Origin: an uncultured Ruminococcus sp.
GTDB lineage: Bacteria; Bacillota; Clostridia; Oscillospirales; Ruminococcaceae
Assembly: GCA_937894495.1 (NCBI GenBank)
Contig: CALCRR010000007.1
Span: 1-6,335, forward strand
DNA length: 6,335 nt
Direction of reading: 5' to 3'
The notes under the pieces were generated by a model that saw only the letters and a list, made by a program, of their open reading frames with translations, had not been told where the DNA came from and did no database searches. Below, one piece after another: positions 6,164 to 6,335 of the stretch (position 1 is its first letter; each line of letters starts with the position of its first letter). The position numbers and the translations under genes were made by a program.

Positions 6164-6202
6164 CAGTCGCTAGCGATTAGAGTGCTAGTGACTAGAAATT
6201 AG
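6164..6202. repeat. Heptad-period TAG array
   Basis: TAG triplets occur at 6171, 6178, 6186, 6193 and 6200, preceded by CAG at 6164. The spacings are 7, 7, 8, 7 and 7. Units read TCGCTAG, CGATTAG, AGTGCTAG, TGACTAG and AAATTAG. Two palindromes are embedded: TCGCTAGCGA (6167-6176) and CTAGTGACTAG (6185-6195, about a central G). The period matches the GAGGCAA repeats but the sequence differs. It is non-coding with unknown function. Confidence 0.7.
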
Positions 6203-6301
6203 TCTTACAAATTTATGCGGTAACACGTACAAATAACTCGTTTCCAAGGTTCGCGCAGCGTACCGAAGTAATAGCCGCCACAAAAGCGCCCCCTCCCACT
6301 A

Positions 6302-6335
6302 GAGGCAAGAGGTCAGAGGCAAGAGGCAAGAAATT
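6302..6335 (+). repeat. Heptameric tandem repeat, site C (GAGGCAA family), cut by window edge
   Basis: Contiguous 7-bp units: GAGGCAA (6302-6308), GAGGTCA (6309-6315), GAGGCAA (6316-6322), GAGGCAA (6323-6329), then GAAATT running off the edge. It has the same unit and orientation as site B and is opposite to site A. The array may continue beyond the window, towards where atpB would be expected. Confidence 0.85.

Larger units (their letters stand above)
6080..6335. other. Non-coding region upstream of atpE
   Basis: No coding sequence is visible on either strand for 256 bases, and the 3' end of atpB is not recognised here. The region holds the atpE SD, an AT-rich stretch (6112-6132) and a GCAGA/TCTGC hairpin (6135-6139 with 6144-6148). 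It also has the TAG heptad array (6164-6202), an imperfect hairpin GGTTCGC-GCA-GCGTACC at 6248-6264 and the GAGGCAA heptads at the right edge. I find no convincing -35/-10 pair. The AT-rich TTAATAATATAAA on the minus strand could serve as a -10 region, but no good -35 box lies 16-18 nt before it. Confidence 0.6.

Overview
The window holds seven consecutive genes of a bacterial F-type (F1Fo) ATP synthase operon, all on the minus strand. Read in the direction of transcription (right to left) the order is atpE (c), atpF (b), atpH (delta), atpA (alpha), atpG (gamma), atpD (beta), atpC (epsilon). This is the standard bacterial order. A strong factor-independent terminator lies 3 nt after the atpC stop. 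atpB (subunit a) and atpI, which normally come before atpE, are not in the window.

The proteins suggest an anaerobic Firmicute of class Clostridia. Gene content, protein character and the repeat-rich intergenic DNA fit a Ruminococcus-like Oscillospiraceae, but that placement is inference from sequence style and was not checked by search. The c subunit resembles those of Na+-dependent synthases (Ilyobacter, Fusobacterium) much more than the H+ type of E. coli.

Layout: 1-30 edge hairpin; 82-133 terminator; 137-544 atpC; 545-714 an unusually long atpD-atpC spacer with a dyad, a 7-bp tandem repeat and a perfect 12-bp palindrome; 715-2118 atpD; 2119-2195 spacer with a small hairpin; 2196-3059 atpG; 12-nt spacer; 3072-4586 atpA; 4587-4704 spacer with a second copy of the 7-bp repeat; 4705-5262 atpH, overlapping atpF by 1 nt; 5262-5777 atpF; 44-nt spacer; 5822-6079 atpE; 6080-6335 non-coding DNA with two 7-bp-period repeat blocks of different sequence.

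Together atpA, atpG, atpD and atpC encode the catalytic F1 head and its rotor and inhibitor, atpH and atpF the peripheral stalk, and atpE the ion-driven ring. The catalytic residues looked for are present (beta Walker A and GERTREG glutamate, alpha arginine finger, c-ring carboxylate), so the enzyme should be functional provided atpB exists elsewhere.

I see no unknown multi-gene system. The two observations most worth following are the predicted two-carboxylate Na+-binding site of the c ring, and the heptameric tandem repeats placed in three of the operon's non-coding gaps.
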